A stretch of DNA of 64,000 nt, taken from Acinetobacter sp. WCHA45. Its GTDB lineage: Bacteria > Pseudomonadota > Gammaproteobacteria > Pseudomonadales > Moraxellaceae. The notes below the pieces were generated by a model that did not search any database, was not told where the DNA came from, and worked only from the letters and a program-made list of their open reading frames with translations. The position numbers were made by a program, and so were the translations under genes. The DNA lies in NCBI RefSeq assembly GCF_002165255.2, contig NZ_CP028561.1, positions 1,488,001 through 1,552,000 on the forward strand, given 5' to 3'. This document shows positions 8,426 through 18,228 of the stretch, in pieces. Position 1 is the first letter of the stretch; each line of letters opens with the position of its first letter.

Positions 8426-9613
8426 TTAACGTGACAAATAACGCGTCATATCTTCAATGCCTTTTAGTGTCATTGGGTACATATGATTTTCAAAAATTTC
8501 TTTGATCCAGTTAATGGTCTGGGTGTAATGCCAGTAACCTTCCATTTCAGGGTTTAACCAAGCGGTTTTGTCAAAATGCTGACGTAAACGTCTAAGCCAT
8601 ACCTCGCCCGACTCATCATTCATGTATTCAACTGAACCACCTGCCGACTTGAGTTCGTATGGTGCCATACTGGCATCGCCAACAACAATTACACGATAGT
8701 CGCGACCGTAAGTATGGAATAAATCCCATGTATTCATACGAGTTGAACTACGGCGATGGTTGTCTTTCCAAACATAATCATAGAGACAATTATGGAAATA
8801 GAAATATTCTAAGGTTTTGAACTCAGACTTCGCCGCACTAAATAATTTTTCACACTCAGCGATATAGGCATCCATTGAACCACCAACATCAAACAGCATC
8901 AGCACTTTAATACGATTACGCCGTTCAGGAACCAATTGCACATCCAAAATACCCTGCTTAGCGGTTTCACGAATAGTCCCATCAACATCAAGCTCTTCAG
9001 CCGCGCCTTGACGCGCAAACTTACGTAATCGGCGTAATGCAATTTGCATCTGACGTGTTCCCAAAACTTGATCATCATCAAGATTTTGGTATTTACGCTG
9101 CTCCCATACTTTTACCGCTGAACGTTTACGCCCTGGCCCACCTATTCGGACACCTTCTGGATGATCGCCAAAAGCACCAAAAGGTGAAGTTCCGCCAGTG
9201 CCAATCATACGATTGCCACCCTGATGTTTTTTATGCTGTTCACGTAAACGTTCTTCCAACATTTTCATCAGTTCTTCTAAAGAACCTGCTTTTTGTAGTT
9301 CAGCACGTTGCTCTGGTGTCAGATGTTTTTCTAAGAGTTCTAGGTCAAACCAGTCTTTAGGTAACTTGTGAACTTGTTTAAGTAGTTCATCTAGATCAAA
9401 AGTTTCAATGCCATCAAAATAATCTTTCATGGCACGATCGAATTTATCAAAGAAACGTTCATCTTTGACTAAAACTGTTTTAGCCAACTGATAGAATTCT
9501 TCCTGATCTGCAAATACTAGACCTGATGCAACCGCTTGGTTGAGATCAATCAACTCACGAGTTGTAACAGGTACACCATATTTACGTAAGGTGTAAAACA
9601 ATCGCACAAACAT
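8426..9613 (-). CDS. VWA domain-containing protein (CoxE-like), partner of MoxR ATPase
   Basis: 395 residues. The N-terminal half is helical and charged, with a coiled-coil-like stretch at about 100-140. The C-terminal half is a von Willebrand A-type domain with the metal-site sequence FDVGGSMD (a DxGxS variant of MIDAS) at about 240. This is the pattern of CoxE/YeaD2-like proteins that work with MoxR AAA+ ATPases as metal-insertion or maturation chaperones. It is 13 bases downstream of the MoxR gene, so the two are one operon. No signal peptide or membrane segment. The client protein is unknown; no obvious metalloenzyme is adjacent. Confidence 0.85.
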   Translation of the reverse strand: MFVRLFYTLRKYGVPVTTRELIDLNQAVASGLVFADQEEFYQLAKTVLVKDERFFDKFDRAMKDYFDGIETFDLDELLKQVHKLPKDWFDLELLEKHLTPEQRAELQKAGSLEELMKMLEERLREQHKKHQGGNRMIGTGGTSPFGAFGDHPEGVRIGGPGRKRSAVKVWEQRKYQNLDDDQVLGTRQMQIALRRLRKFARQGAAEELDVDGTIRETAKQGILDVQLVPERRNRIKVLMLFDVGGSMDAYIAECEKLFSAAKSEFKTLEYFYFHNCLYDYVWKDNHRRSSTRMNTWDLFHTYGRDYRVIVVGDASMAPYELKSAGGSVEYMNDESGEVWLRRLRQHFDKTAWLNPEMEGYWHYTQTINWIKEIFENHMYPMTLKGIEDMTRYLSR

Positions 9614-9625
9614 GTGATTACACTC

Positions 9626-10477
9626 TTAGCGGCGTGACATAAAAGCTAAACGTTCAAGTAATTGTACATCTTGTTCATTTTTAATAAGCGCACCATACAA
9701 TGGTGGGATTGCTTTAGATTTATCATGATTGCGCAATACGTCTTCAGGCATATCATCTGCCATAAGCAAGCTTAACCAGTCAATTAACTCTGATGTTGAT
9801 GGTGGTTTTTTTAAATTCGTGACTTCACGTAATTTAAAGAATATTTGCAATGCTTCACTGACCAAAGTATTCGAAATATTTGGAAAATGCACTGCAATAA
9901 TTTCACGCATCGTTGCTTCATCAGGAAATTCGATATAATGAAAGAAGCAGCGACGCAAGAATGCATCTGGTAATTCTTTTTCATTATTCGAAGTAATAAT
10001 CACAATTGGGCGTTGTGTTGCGGTAATGGTTTCACCAGTCTCGTAAACATAAAACGACATTTTGTCGAGTTCATGCAATAAGTCATTCGGGAACTCGATA
10101 TCTGCTTTGTCAATTTCATCAATTAACAATACACAACGTTCTTCACTCGTAAATGCTTCCCACAATTTACCCGGTTTAATATAGTTTTTAATGTCATAGA
10201 CTCGGTTATCACCTAACTGGCTATCACGCAAGCGAGAAACTGCGTCATATTCATACAAACCTTGCTGAGCTTTGGTTGTTGATTTGATATGCCAAGTAAT
10301 TAGTTTTAGACCTAAACTTTCTGCAACTTGTTCTGCAAGTAATGTTTTACCTGTACCTGGCTCACCTTTCACCAATAATGGTTTTTGTAAAGCACGCGCG
10401 GCTTTTACCGCAAGTTTCAGGCTGTCAGTTGCAATATATTGATCTGTACCAGTGAAGTGTTGTGTATCAGCAGACAT
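9626..10477 (-). CDS. MoxR-family AAA+ ATPase
   Basis: 283 residues with Walker A (GEPGTGKT, about residues 37-45), Walker B (CVLLIDEIDKAD), sensor 1 (PIVIITSNNEKELP) and arginine-finger region (DAFLRRCFF). The size and the directly following VWA gene make it the ATPase half of a MoxR-VWA pair. Such pairs remodel or load cofactors into other proteins. Cytosolic. The start ATG 10477 is well placed and no earlier in-frame start is evident. Confidence 0.9.
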   Translation of the reverse strand: MSADTQHFTGTDQYIATDSLKLAVKAARALQKPLLVKGEPGTGKTLLAEQVAESLGLKLITWHIKSTTKAQQGLYEYDAVSRLRDSQLGDNRVYDIKNYIKPGKLWEAFTSEERCVLLIDEIDKADIEFPNDLLHELDKMSFYVYETGETITATQRPIVIITSNNEKELPDAFLRRCFFHYIEFPDEATMREIIAVHFPNISNTLVSEALQIFFKLREVTNLKKPPSTSELIDWLSLLMADDMPEDVLRNHDKSKAIPPLYGALIKNEQDVQLLERLAFMSRR

Positions 10478-10514
10478 TTGAAAACCTTATTTTTCTTTAA
10501 CTTTATGTGAATAT

Positions 10515-10904
10515 CTAAACCGAACGTGCAAGTTTATTTGCACTGTATTTTGACCAGCAGAAGCCGATCAATAATCCTGTACCAATGACAAAGAGAATCA
10601 AAGATAAATTTGACCAGATTAAATCATGCTCTTTTGTGAGCACACCAAAAATCAAACCAAAAATAGCAGGTGCTAATTCTGAATTAGGACCTTCAGAGAT
10701 TGTTGGTGTAGCAAGGATTGCAAAAACAATAATCCAAAGAATCCCTCCTATTGGATTAGGCATACGTGACATCAAACGATACCAACACCATAATGCAATC
10801 ATTGCACCTGTAACATACACAATAATCGCAACATTCTCTTCAGGGAATTGATCCAGTACAGATAGAATGTGAGACCACATTGCAGTTATCGTTTCAAGCA
10901 CCAC
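10515..10904 (-). CDS. Small inner-membrane protein, unknown
   Basis: 129 residues with three to four hydrophobic segments (about 22-42, 50-68, 78-90 and 98-118). It starts inside the 3' end of the ycgL-type gene (11-base overlap), so the two are translationally coupled. I do not recognise a named family. The conserved look of the loop ([23 protein letters not shown]) suggests a real, conserved protein. It may be co-transcribed with ycgL and rnd upstream. No catalytic motifs seen. Confidence 0.7.
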   Translation of the reverse strand: MVLETITAMWSHILSVLDQFPEENVAIIVYVTGAMIALWCWYRLMSRMPNPIGGILWIIVFAILATPTISEGPNSELAPAIFGLIFGVLTKEHDLIWSNLSLILFVIGTGLLIGFCWSKYSANKLARSV

Positions 10905-11199
10905 GCAAACCCTCTGGTTCTACCGCATTTGGATTAATAAGTCCTTCTGGCGGCATTTGAATAAAAAAGCCTTTGGTCTGTAATGAGTCTAAGACATGCA
11001 ATACGTTGACACGTGCAAGTTTGCGCTCACCATGAAGTTCCAAATGCATTACAAAAGTAGCTTTTCCAAAAGCTTGTAAAACACTCTCAGGAACAGACTC
11101 AAATGGATTTTCTGATTCCTGATCTGCAGAATAATTTGGACGAGCAATGTACATATACATTTCGTCTTTTTTGCTTGATCTATAAATATCGCAGTGCAT
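10894..11199 (-). CDS. YcgL domain-containing protein
   Basis: 101 residues. The N-terminus ([18 protein letters not shown]) and the following P.LL-like F.G.A.FVMHL.L...R.LARV.V..V...L...GFF.Q.PP match the YcgL family (DUF709), a small alpha/beta protein of unknown biochemical role in gammaproteobacteria. It is downstream of rnd with about 140 bases between, and overlaps the next gene by 11 bases. Association of ycgL with rnd is common in related genomes, which hints at a link to RNA metabolism, but this is inference. Confidence 0.85.
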   Translation of the reverse strand: MHCDIYRSSKKDEMYMYIARPNYSADQESENPFESVPESVLQAFGKATFVMHLELHGERKLARVNVLHVLDSLQTKGFFIQMPPEGLINPNAVEPEGLRGA

Positions 11200-11337
11200 G
11201 TTTACTCACAACTCTTATCAATCTTAGAGACTATTGGCCATTTAGATTCCAACAGACTTTAAACAGCATACATGAAAAAAAAACTAGGTACATTAACGAA
11301 TGTTAACGCAACAGTCGTATTTCACAGCTGAACTATT

Positions 11338-12480
11338 TTATCTAGCTAACTTCATTTGCGCCGCCAAATATTCAATATCTTGTCGCAGTAATGCCACCAA
11401 TGGCTTGGTTAAGATATCGTAGCGCCAGCCTAACAAATAACTCGGCAATTCTTGCTCTTCTAAATGGAATACAACATATTCATAAATTGCATTCAGCCAT
11501 TTCTTACGTAGTAAAACTTCTTTAGGAATGCCAGTTTCAAACACGACTCCATCGATTAAAGCATCAATTTGAGGCGCAACTTCTTTAGAATTATTCTTCA
11601 CTGGTCTTGCCATTCTTAATGGCCATTCATCTTCAGGTGGTAAAAACTTTAATAAATCTAATATGGTTTTGCCATGTTCACGTACAATGTTTGGGCGAAT
11701 ATCTTTAACTTGGGCAAGTTGGAAATTATTACGTGGATTTTTTTCCACTAAATCTAGCATTGTTGTATTTTTGAGAACAAAACTACGTGGTTGATTCATG
11801 GCTTTGGTAATTTGCTCACGCCAAATACTGAGCTGCTGTAATTGCATTAACTCACGACGTGAATGGCGATAATTACCAATATCGGTATATAGCTCTGTCA
11901 ATGGAGTTTCTATCGCAATTTCTTTCGTTAAATTCTGACAATCTTCCAAAACATATTGATAAAGCCCTTTACGCTGTAAATCATGTTTTAATGTATCAGC
12001 GAGCTTTGTCAAATATAAGACATCATTTGCGGCATAATTAATTTGCTCTTGGCTTAAAGGACGTGCCAACCAATCTGAGCGAGTTTGATCCTTATCAATA
12101 TCAATATTTAGGCAGGTTTTTAATGCATTTTGATAGCTTACCTGAAGCCCATGACCAAGAAATGCCATTGCGATCTGCGTATCAAATACATTTTTTAATG
12201 GTTTTTGATCTGCATAATGATAAATTAAATCAATATCTTCGCCACAAGCATGAAAGATATTCTGCTGTGCAGTAAAAACCTTCTGCCAAAACTGCTCTAA
12301 ATCAAGTGCTACTCCATCTAGTAAAGCAATTTGACCATTACAATTAATCTGGCATACCCCAAGTTTTGGATATAAGGTATCAACCTTAATAAACTCAGTA
12401 TCAAGTGCGTAGGTAGAACATTGTTCCATTTGACTGAGGAGAACAGCAAGGTCTTTTTGCTGTTGAATGAACTGAAACAT
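11338..12480 (-). CDS. rnd: Ribonuclease D
   Basis: 380 residues. An N-terminal DEDD 3'-5' exonuclease domain shows ALDTEFIKVDTLYP (first D/E pair), NIFHACGEDIDLIYH (third acidic residue) and the YAANDVLYL motif (DEDDy). An HRDC domain follows at about 215-295. It trims 3' ends of tRNA precursors and other structured RNAs. Cytosolic. Length and domain order are typical of RNase D. Confidence 0.95.
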   Translation of the reverse strand: MFQFIQQQKDLAVLLSQMEQCSTYALDTEFIKVDTLYPKLGVCQINCNGQIALLDGVALDLEQFWQKVFTAQQNIFHACGEDIDLIYHYADQKPLKNVFDTQIAMAFLGHGLQVSYQNALKTCLNIDIDKDQTRSDWLARPLSQEQINYAANDVLYLTKLADTLKHDLQRKGLYQYVLEDCQNLTKEIAIETPLTELYTDIGNYRHSRRELMQLQQLSIWREQITKAMNQPRSFVLKNTTMLDLVEKNPRNNFQLAQVKDIRPNIVREHGKTILDLLKFLPPEDEWPLRMARPVKNNSKEVAPQIDALIDGVVFETGIPKEVLLRKKWLNAIYEYVVFHLEEQELPSYLLGWRYDILTKPLVALLRQDIEYLAAQMKLAR

Positions 12481-12758
12481 ATTTGCTCAAGTAAAATAAT
12501 AAAAACAATAGCAATACGACTGTAAAAATACAGTTTTTGCTGAAACGAAACTAAATTAAATCTACAAAGAAAAATTTAATCACTATTCCACATGAAAAAC
12601 ATGAAATTACTCCTATTCTATTCATCAAAAACGAAAATCCTTTTCGTTTGCTTATACTGCCATAAATTAAAGCAAATATACCTAAAATAATGTTAGACAA
12701 AATGTAAAAGTGAATTGTTTGTTTAAATTAATAGCATGAATTTACAATAAATATAAAA

Positions 12759-13355
12759 TTATTTCATCTTCATACGATTATGTACCGCTTGACTTAACGT
12801 ATGACTATCGACATATTCTAATTCACCACCTTGTGGCACGCCTTGTGCGATTCTGGTCATGTGAATTGGCAAATGTTTCGTTGCTTCAACTAAGTAATGT
12901 GCTGTCGCTTGACCTTCCACGGTGGCATTAGTTGCTAAAATTACTTCTTCAATCTGTCCTTGGCTTAATCGTTGAATCAAATATGGAATACCAATTTCTT
13001 CAGGACCTATTCCATCCAATGGAGACAAATGACCACCAAGTACATGATATTTTCCTCTAAAGCTTCCACTTTGTTCGATTGCCATGACATCAGCTGGAGA
13101 TTCAACCACACAAAGCAATTGCTCATCTCTTTCTGCAGACGCACAAATATCACAAATTTCATTTTCAGTTAATGAATGACAAATATGGCATTCGTGAATA
13201 TGGCTCGAAGCCTCATGTAATGCATAAGATAATGCAAAAGCACCTTCACGATTTTTCATCAACAAATGCAATGCCATCCGCTGTGCAGATTTTGGACCAA
13301 CGCTTGGTAAAATACGCAATGCTTGAACTAGCTGTTCAAATCGTTCACTAAACAC
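12759..13355 (-). CDS. recR: Recombination mediator RecR
   Basis: 198 residues. It contains the N-terminal helix-hairpin-helix (LRILPSVGPKSAQRMA), a four-cysteine zinc finger (CHICHSLTENEICDIC) and a Toprim domain (CVVESPADVMAIE...ILATNATVEGQATAHYL), ending as expected with the L-S-Q-A motif. RecR works with RecF/RecO to load RecA on gapped DNA. It is downstream of the ybaB gene, the usual ybaB-recR pair, but here separated by 66 bases with a hairpin in the gap. Confidence 0.97.
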   Translation of the reverse strand: MFSERFEQLVQALRILPSVGPKSAQRMALHLLMKNREGAFALSYALHEASSHIHECHICHSLTENEICDICASAERDEQLLCVVESPADVMAIEQSGSFRGKYHVLGGHLSPLDGIGPEEIGIPYLIQRLSQGQIEEVILATNATVEGQATAHYLVEATKHLPIHMTRIAQGVPQGGELEYVDSHTLSQAVHNRMKMK

Positions 13356-13373
13356 AGATCAACTCTATTATTT

Positions 13374-13420
13374 ATAAAAAAGGTTCTCTAAGCCTCACCA
13401 AAAGACTTAGAGACTTTTGG
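13374..13420 (-). terminator. Hairpin between ybaB and recR
   Basis: On the minus strand CCAAAAG and CTTTTGG form a 7-bp stem with a 9-base loop, extended by AAGCC/GGCTT with a three-base bulge. A run of six T follows about ten bases on. It may attenuate transcription into recR. Confidence 0.5.
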
Positions 13421-13421
13421 C

Positions 13422-13751
13422 TTAGAATAAACCAGATAAACCTGGTGGTAAGCCCATACCTGAATTCGCACCTTGAAGTTTTTCTTCAGAAATAGCTTCG
13501 GCTTGACGTGCTGCATCATTCATCGCAGCAGCAATCAGATCTTCAATCATATCAGCTTCATCTTGTAATAAGTCTGGGCTAATTTCGATACGCTTAACGA
13601 CATTACGGCAAGTCATAGTTACTTTAACCAAACCACCGCCCGCCTCAGCGTGAACTTCTGTTTTTGCAAGCTCTTCTTTGGCTTTTTTAATATTGGATTC
13701 CATATCCTTTTGCATGCGCTGAGCTTGCTGCATGAGCATATTAATGTTCAT
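13422..13751 (-). CDS. YbaB/EbfC nucleoid-associated protein
   Basis: 109 residues of the YbaB/EbfC family: an N-terminal [13 protein letters not shown] helix, the [17 protein letters not shown] core and a C-terminal [10 protein letters not shown] tail. These dimers bind DNA and are usually encoded next to recR (here downstream) and often after dnaX. In this window metZ lies upstream, 12 bases away, so it may be in the metZ transcript. Confidence 0.93.
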   Translation of the reverse strand: MNINMLMQQAQRMQKDMESNIKKAKEELAKTEVHAEAGGGLVKVTMTCRNVVKRIEISPDLLQDEADMIEDLIAAAMNDAARQAEAISEEKLQGANSGMGLPPGLSGLF

Positions 13752-13763
13752 AAGTTTCTCTCG

Positions 13764-14951
13764 TTAAATTAAATCTAAACCGCGTGATAGGTCGCGAATA
13801 ATATCATTAATATCTTCCAAGCCAACAGATACACGGATCAATCCTTCTTCAATCCCTGCGGCTTGTTTGGCTTCGGCAGACATTCTACCATGCGAGGTGG
13901 TTGCTGGATGGGTAATTGTTGATTTTACATCGCCCAGATTACTGGTAATCGATAGGAAACGCGTATTGTCAATCACCGTCCATGCGCCTTGACGCTCACC
14001 TCTTACAACAAATGAAACCACACCACCAAAACCCTTCTGCTGTTTTTTGGCTAATTCATGTCCGGGATGATCTGTTAAACCAGCGTAATACACTTTTTCA
14101 ACCTTTTCATGTTGGTGTAACCACTCAGCAAGTATTTGTGCATTTTCACAGTGCGCTTTCATACGGATACTGAGCGTTTCCAAGCCCTTGAGGAAAATCC
14201 ATGCATTAAATGGGCTCATTGAATTACCCAAAGTACGGATTACACCATTAACTTCTTCAAGTAAATCGTTTTTGCCAACAACTGCACCACCTAATGCACG
14301 CCCCTGACCATCAATATATTTTGTTGCTGAATAAAGTACTAAATCAGCACCAAACTTGATAGGTTGTTGCAATACCGGTGTACAAAAACAGTTATCTACA
14401 GCAAATAATGCACCATTGGCATGAGCAATATCTGCAATTGCTTGCATATCACCAACCTGTGCCAAAGGATTCGAGGGTGTTTCAATAAAGAGAATACGTG
14501 TATTTGGACGAATCGCTTGTTTCCAGCCTTGAAGATCATCCAAATCGACAAAAGTCACTTCTACAGCAAATTTAGCAACGTACTTTTCAAATAAGGCAAT
14601 GATTGAACCAAAAACGGCGCGAGAACAAATCACATGATCGCCCGCTTTTAAATACGCCATACACATCGCATGTACTGCTGCCATCCCTGAACTGGTTGCA
14701 ACTGCACGCTCTGCGCCATCCAGAACTGCCAGACGTTTTTCAAAGGCTTGCACTGTTGGGTTGGTATAACGTGAGTATGTATTTCCTGCGATTTGCCCAG
14801 AGAATTTTGCAGCAGCATCTGCGGCACTTTCGCAAACAAACGAAGATGTTAAAAAGATAGGTTCACTATGTTCCCCTTCAAAGGTACGATCATGCCCTGT
14901 GCGAATAGCCAGTGTTTCAAGTTGGTATTCTAAATCATCGCTTGGATTCAT
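13764..14951 (-). CDS. metZ: O-succinylhomoserine sulfhydrylase
   Basis: 395 residues, a cystathionine gamma-synthase-type PLP enzyme. The PLP lysine lies in YSATKYIDGQGR, with PLP-contacting SSGMAAVHA and VDNCFCTPVLQ. The features (IRTGH...GEHSEPIFLTSSF, DGQGRALGG) fit MetZ, which makes homocysteine from O-succinylhomoserine and sulfide in pseudomonads and Acinetobacter. MetB or MetY activities cannot be fully excluded. Cytosolic. No metJ-type or SAM riboswitch signal was seen upstream. Confidence 0.9.
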   Translation of the reverse strand: MNPSDDLEYQLETLAIRTGHDRTFEGEHSEPIFLTSSFVCESAADAAAKFSGQIAGNTYSRYTNPTVQAFEKRLAVLDGAERAVATSSGMAAVHAMCMAYLKAGDHVICSRAVFGSIIALFEKYVAKFAVEVTFVDLDDLQGWKQAIRPNTRILFIETPSNPLAQVGDMQAIADIAHANGALFAVDNCFCTPVLQQPIKFGADLVLYSATKYIDGQGRALGGAVVGKNDLLEEVNGVIRTLGNSMSPFNAWIFLKGLETLSIRMKAHCENAQILAEWLHQHEKVEKVYYAGLTDHPGHELAKKQQKGFGGVVSFVVRGERQGAWTVIDNTRFLSITSNLGDVKSTITHPATTSHGRMSAEAKQAAGIEEGLIRVSVGLEDINDIIRDLSRGLDLI

Positions 14952-15067
14952 CGTTTTGTATGCCTTATGATCAGGTGTTTAAATATGCCAACATTTTGAG
15001 CGCCTAACGTATTTAAGGTCAAGGCATAAGATGAAATTATCGCTTAGACTTCGTGCAATCTTGACTC

Positions 15068-16171
15068 ATGATGAGACTTTCAAAGATGAAATCACTTGTA
15101 GAACAGCAAAAAATAAATTTTAAACATCTGGCTATGCGTGTCTTCGATGCAGATCGGCTGGTGCTGTCTCAATCAACCCCCTATCAAGTGATTGCCGAGT
15201 TTAAACAAACCCGTGTCCGTTTTTACGCTTCAGAAAACAAACGTTATAAAGAGCCACTAGTCTTTGTTGCGCCGCTTGCGATTAATATGGATATTTATGA
15301 CCTCTATCCTTATCGCTCTCTCGTTAAACATTTTCAGGACAGTGGTTTTGATGTGTACCTGATTGACTGGGGCAAACTCACTTATAAAAACTATCAGGTT
15401 AATTTCTTGTCATTTATCGATAAATTTATTCCACGTTGTATTGAGGCGATTCAAAAGCATTCTAAATCTGAAAAAATTTCTCTACATGGCTGGAGTATGG
15501 CTGGAATTTTTGTCACACTTTACACTGCTCGACACAAGCCAAATGCGGTTAAAAATTTAATTGTTTTAGGTAGCCCGATTGATAGTTATGCATCGGGTTA
15601 TATCGGAAAATTATATAAAACACTGGCATATATTACGACGCGTAACCCAACCATCAAAGATTATATCTATAACCGTTTACCTAAGTTGATGATTCATTCA
15701 CCTGGCTTGTTAAACTCTTTGGGATTTAAACTACTCGACCCAAAAGGCTGGATTGATAGCAATATCCAGTTACTCAAAAATCTGGATAATCTCAAGCTGG
15801 TTCAGGAAGATGCCACACTGAGCCATTTCCTGAATAACATGATTGACTATCCAGGTGGTATCAACCAAGACATGTTGTTTAATGTATGGCTACAAAATCC
15901 ATTGAAGCATGGCGCAATCAAACTCAAGAATGAGACGATAAAACTGAAGAATATCAATTGTTCGCTCTTGGTAGGTGCTGGTAAAGGTGACCAACTGGTT
16001 ACATCTGATGCCGCTTTTCCACTCACCCAGTTGACAAGCAGTCAGGATGTCACGTTTACTTTGATACCTGGCGGGCACTTAGGTTTAATGTCCAGTCAAA
16101 ACAGTTCTATTGAGTTCTGGCCAACACTGACAACTTGGTTATCAGAACGTTCAACTCCAATAAAAAGGTAA
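15068..16171 (+). CDS. PhaC-like alpha/beta hydrolase with serine nucleophile
   Basis: 367 residues related to class III polyhydroxyalkanoate synthases (PhaC). Visible features are the VAPLAINMDIYDLYP oxyanion region, the nucleophile elbow HGWSMAG at about residue 147, an acid in GAGKGDQLV and the C-terminal histidine in PGGHLGLM. True PhaC enzymes have Cys in the elbow (GxCxGG). Here it is Ser and the second G is A, so polymerase activity is doubtful and a lipase/thioesterase role is possible. No PhaE, PhaR or phasin gene is nearby. Four bases separate it from the next dehydrogenase gene, so they form an operon. ATG 15068 is followed at once by a second ATG and the exact start is unsure. Confidence 0.7.
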   Translation: MMRLSKMKSLVEQQKINFKHLAMRVFDADRLVLSQSTPYQVIAEFKQTRVRFYASENKRYKEPLVFVAPLAINMDIYDLYPYRSLVKHFQDSGFDVYLIDWGKLTYKNYQVNFLSFIDKFIPRCIEAIQKHSKSEKISLHGWSMAGIFVTLYTARHKPNAVKNLIVLGSPIDSYASGYIGKLYKTLAYITTRNPTIKDYIYNRLPKLMIHSPGLLNSLGFKLLDPKGWIDSNIQLLKNLDNLKLVQEDATLSHFLNNMIDYPGGINQDMLFNVWLQNPLKHGAIKLKNETIKLKNINCSLLVGAGKGDQLVTSDAAFPLTQLTSSQDVTFTLIPGGHLGLMSSQNSSIEFWPTLTTWLSERSTPIKR

Positions 16172-16174
16172 ACT

Positions 16175-17047
16175 ATGACTCAATCTGTTGCATTCATCGG
16201 TTTAGGTGCTATGGGCTATCGCATGGCTGCGCATTTACCCAAGTATTTCGAAAAAGTTTACGTTTGGAATCGTAACTTTGATAAAGCTAAGCAACATGCA
16301 ACAGAATTTGGCACTTTGGCGGTTGAACTTGCTGAAGCGGTTCAGGCAGATGTTATCTTTTCGTGTTTACCGACTAGTGATGACGTTGAAACATTAATTG
16401 ATGGTGTGAATATTAAATCAGGTGCAATCTGGATTGATTGCACCAGTGGTGTTCCTGAGGCAGCGCGCCGTCTAGCAGAGCGATTAAAAATACAAAATAT
16501 CGATTTTCTCGATGCACCTGTTAGCGGACAAACCATTGGTGCAGAAAATGCAACACTTACGGTTATGGTGGGTGGTGACATTAATGCTTTTGAATGTGCT
16601 TATCCTGCGATGGCAGCAGTCGGAAAGCTCATTCAACACGTAGGTGATTCGGGTACAGGATTTGCCGTTAAAGCAATTAATAACATGTTACTGGCTGTCA
16701 ATTTATGGTCGGTTGCAGAGGGATTTAGTACACTCAAAGCGCATGGTGTAAACCTAGATGCAGCTTTGAATTGTATTAATGCTTCTAGTGGCAAAAGCAT
16801 GGTTACAGAAACTGTTTTTCCACAACGCGTTCTCAGCCGTGAATTCCCTGTAACTTTTTCATTACCTTTGCTCGCAAAAGATACAGGGATTGCCTTAGAC
16901 TTAGTACATGATGCAAAGCTTCCAGCGCCTATACTTGCCTTAACCCAAAGCTTGATTCAGGCTGCAAGTTTAACTGCCGAAGCGAATAGTGACTTTTCTT
17001 CTGCTGTCAAAATGTATGAAGAGTGGACAAAAATTATACTAAAGTAA
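16175..17047 (+). CDS. 3-hydroxyisobutyrate dehydrogenase-family oxidoreductase
   Basis: 290 residues. The N-terminal Rossmann motif is FIGLGAMGYRMA, followed by the substrate-binding DAPVSGQTIGAENATLTVMVGG and the catalytic-lysine region GFAVKAINNMLLAVN. These are signatures of beta-hydroxyacid dehydrogenases (3-hydroxyisobutyrate, tartronate semialdehyde or glyoxylate reductase types). The exact substrate cannot be told from sequence. It is immediately downstream of the PhaC-like gene, which may point to hydroxyacyl substrates. Cytosolic. Confidence 0.87.
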   Translation: MTQSVAFIGLGAMGYRMAAHLPKYFEKVYVWNRNFDKAKQHATEFGTLAVELAEAVQADVIFSCLPTSDDVETLIDGVNIKSGAIWIDCTSGVPEAARRLAERLKIQNIDFLDAPVSGQTIGAENATLTVMVGGDINAFECAYPAMAAVGKLIQHVGDSGTGFAVKAINNMLLAVNLWSVAEGFSTLKAHGVNLDAALNCINASSGKSMVTETVFPQRVLSREFPVTFSLPLLAKDTGIALDLVHDAKLPAPILALTQSLIQAASLTAEANSDFSSAVKMYEEWTKIILK

Positions 17048-17205
17048 AAAGCTCAAGGTGATAAAAATTACACTCCAATAATACAGTTCCATTGAAATTT
17101 CATTCATAAATCGTATATTAGTAGTTGAACTTAAGTCAAATCGTGAAAATAGACATATTTTCTTAATTTATTTGAGTTCATGCCTTTTAACTAGAGGAAT
17201 ACCTC

Positions 17206-17475
17206 ATGAATAAGTTTGCTGTTGCAGTTTTTGCTGGATTGATAAGCCTTACAGGTTTTAACCTTCAAGCAGCTACACCAGAACAAGAATGTAAAAAATT
17301 GCAAGATGACTATAATCTCATCTATGCATCGAAAGGATTTTGTTTTAAAGATGCAGATGCCAAGGCTAAATATGGTAATGAAAACTGCCATACAACAAAG
17401 CCTAAATTTTCTGACAGAGAGCAACAACGCTTAGATGAAATTAAAGAGCGTCAAAAAGAATTAAATTGCAAATAA
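17206..17475 (+). CDS. Small exported YARHG-like protein
   Basis: 89 residues. A signal peptide (about 1-22, ending in LQAATP) precedes a short domain with four cysteines. The sequence LIYASKGFCFKDADAKAKYG and the later FSDREQQRLDEIKERQ match the YARHG-domain pattern (YARxGY/FxF ... SxxExxRLxxI) found in secreted or envelope proteins of unknown function. Periplasmic location is predicted. An AGAGGAA ribosome site stands before the ATG. The gene is monocistronic. Confidence 0.75.
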   Translation: MNKFAVAVFAGLISLTGFNLQAATPEQECKKLQDDYNLIYASKGFCFKDADAKAKYGNENCHTTKPKFSDREQQRLDEIKERQKELNCK

Positions 17476-17562
17476 AAGCCTTATTTTTAAGTCTTAGCAG
17501 TTTATTTTCTATTCTTGTCTGAAAAGCAAAACTTCTCATCTCATTATATTAAAGGACTAATC

Positions 17563-17976
17563 ATGGCGTACGATGACCAAAATATTTTTGCAAGAATCTT
17601 AAGAGGCGAACTACCTGCAATCAAAATCTATGAAGATGATCAGGTCCTCGCTTTTATGGATATTATGCCTCAAGCAGATGGTCATGCTTTAGTTATTCCT
17701 AAAACACCTGCTGTTACTTTGATGGATTTACCTGCTGATGCAGCAGCCTATACGATTCAAATTGTTCAAAAGATAGCTAAAGCAATTGAAACCGCTTTAG
17801 ATGCTAAAGGGATCGTACTAATGCAACTTTCAGGAGTTGCTGCTGGGCAAACAGTTCCACATGTGCACTTCCATTTGATTCCTAGCTCAGTTCATGAACT
17901 TGGTCGTCATGCAGCACAAATGGGTGATCAAGAAAAGATTAAAGCCTTTGCTGAAAAGATTAAAGCAGTGCTGTAA
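17563..17976 (+). CDS. HIT-family nucleotide hydrolase/transferase
   Basis: 137 residues from ATG 17563, which has an AAAGGA ribosome site; the frame is open further back from 17515, but that start has no such signal. The histidine triad is [10 protein letters not shown] near residue 100, with [20 protein letters not shown] at the N-terminus and the conserved HALVIPK. This is a HinT-like member of the HIT superfamily that hydrolyses nucleoside phosphoramidates or related AMP conjugates. Cytosolic. Confidence 0.9.
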   Translation: MAYDDQNIFARILRGELPAIKIYEDDQVLAFMDIMPQADGHALVIPKTPAVTLMDLPADAAAYTIQIVQKIAKAIETALDAKGIVLMQLSGVAAGQTVPHVHFHLIPSSVHELGRHAAQMGDQEKIKAFAEKIKAVL

Positions 17977-17995
17977 GTAAAAAATTATCTATACG

Positions 17996-18019
17996 ATGGG
18001 GCTTTTCGCCCCATTTTTA
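17996..18019 (+). terminator. Terminator of the HIT gene
   Basis: ATGGGGC and GCCCCAT form a 7-bp stem with a TTTTC loop, followed by TTTTTATTT. Confidence 0.85.
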
Positions 18020-18228
18020 TTTATTAAATATATAAAAATCAATAACAAATATAATTATTACTAAATATGAATCGTCATTAAACTGTCATTTTTCTTTCAC
18101 TTATCTGTCACAAAGTTTGCCGATACTGCATACAAGTCAGTGAGCTGTGTAACTTTATGTACACAAGCAAGCTTATAACAGTAACTAAGGCAACTGCCAT
18201 TTACAAAAAGTGTTCTGGAGAAATCTCA

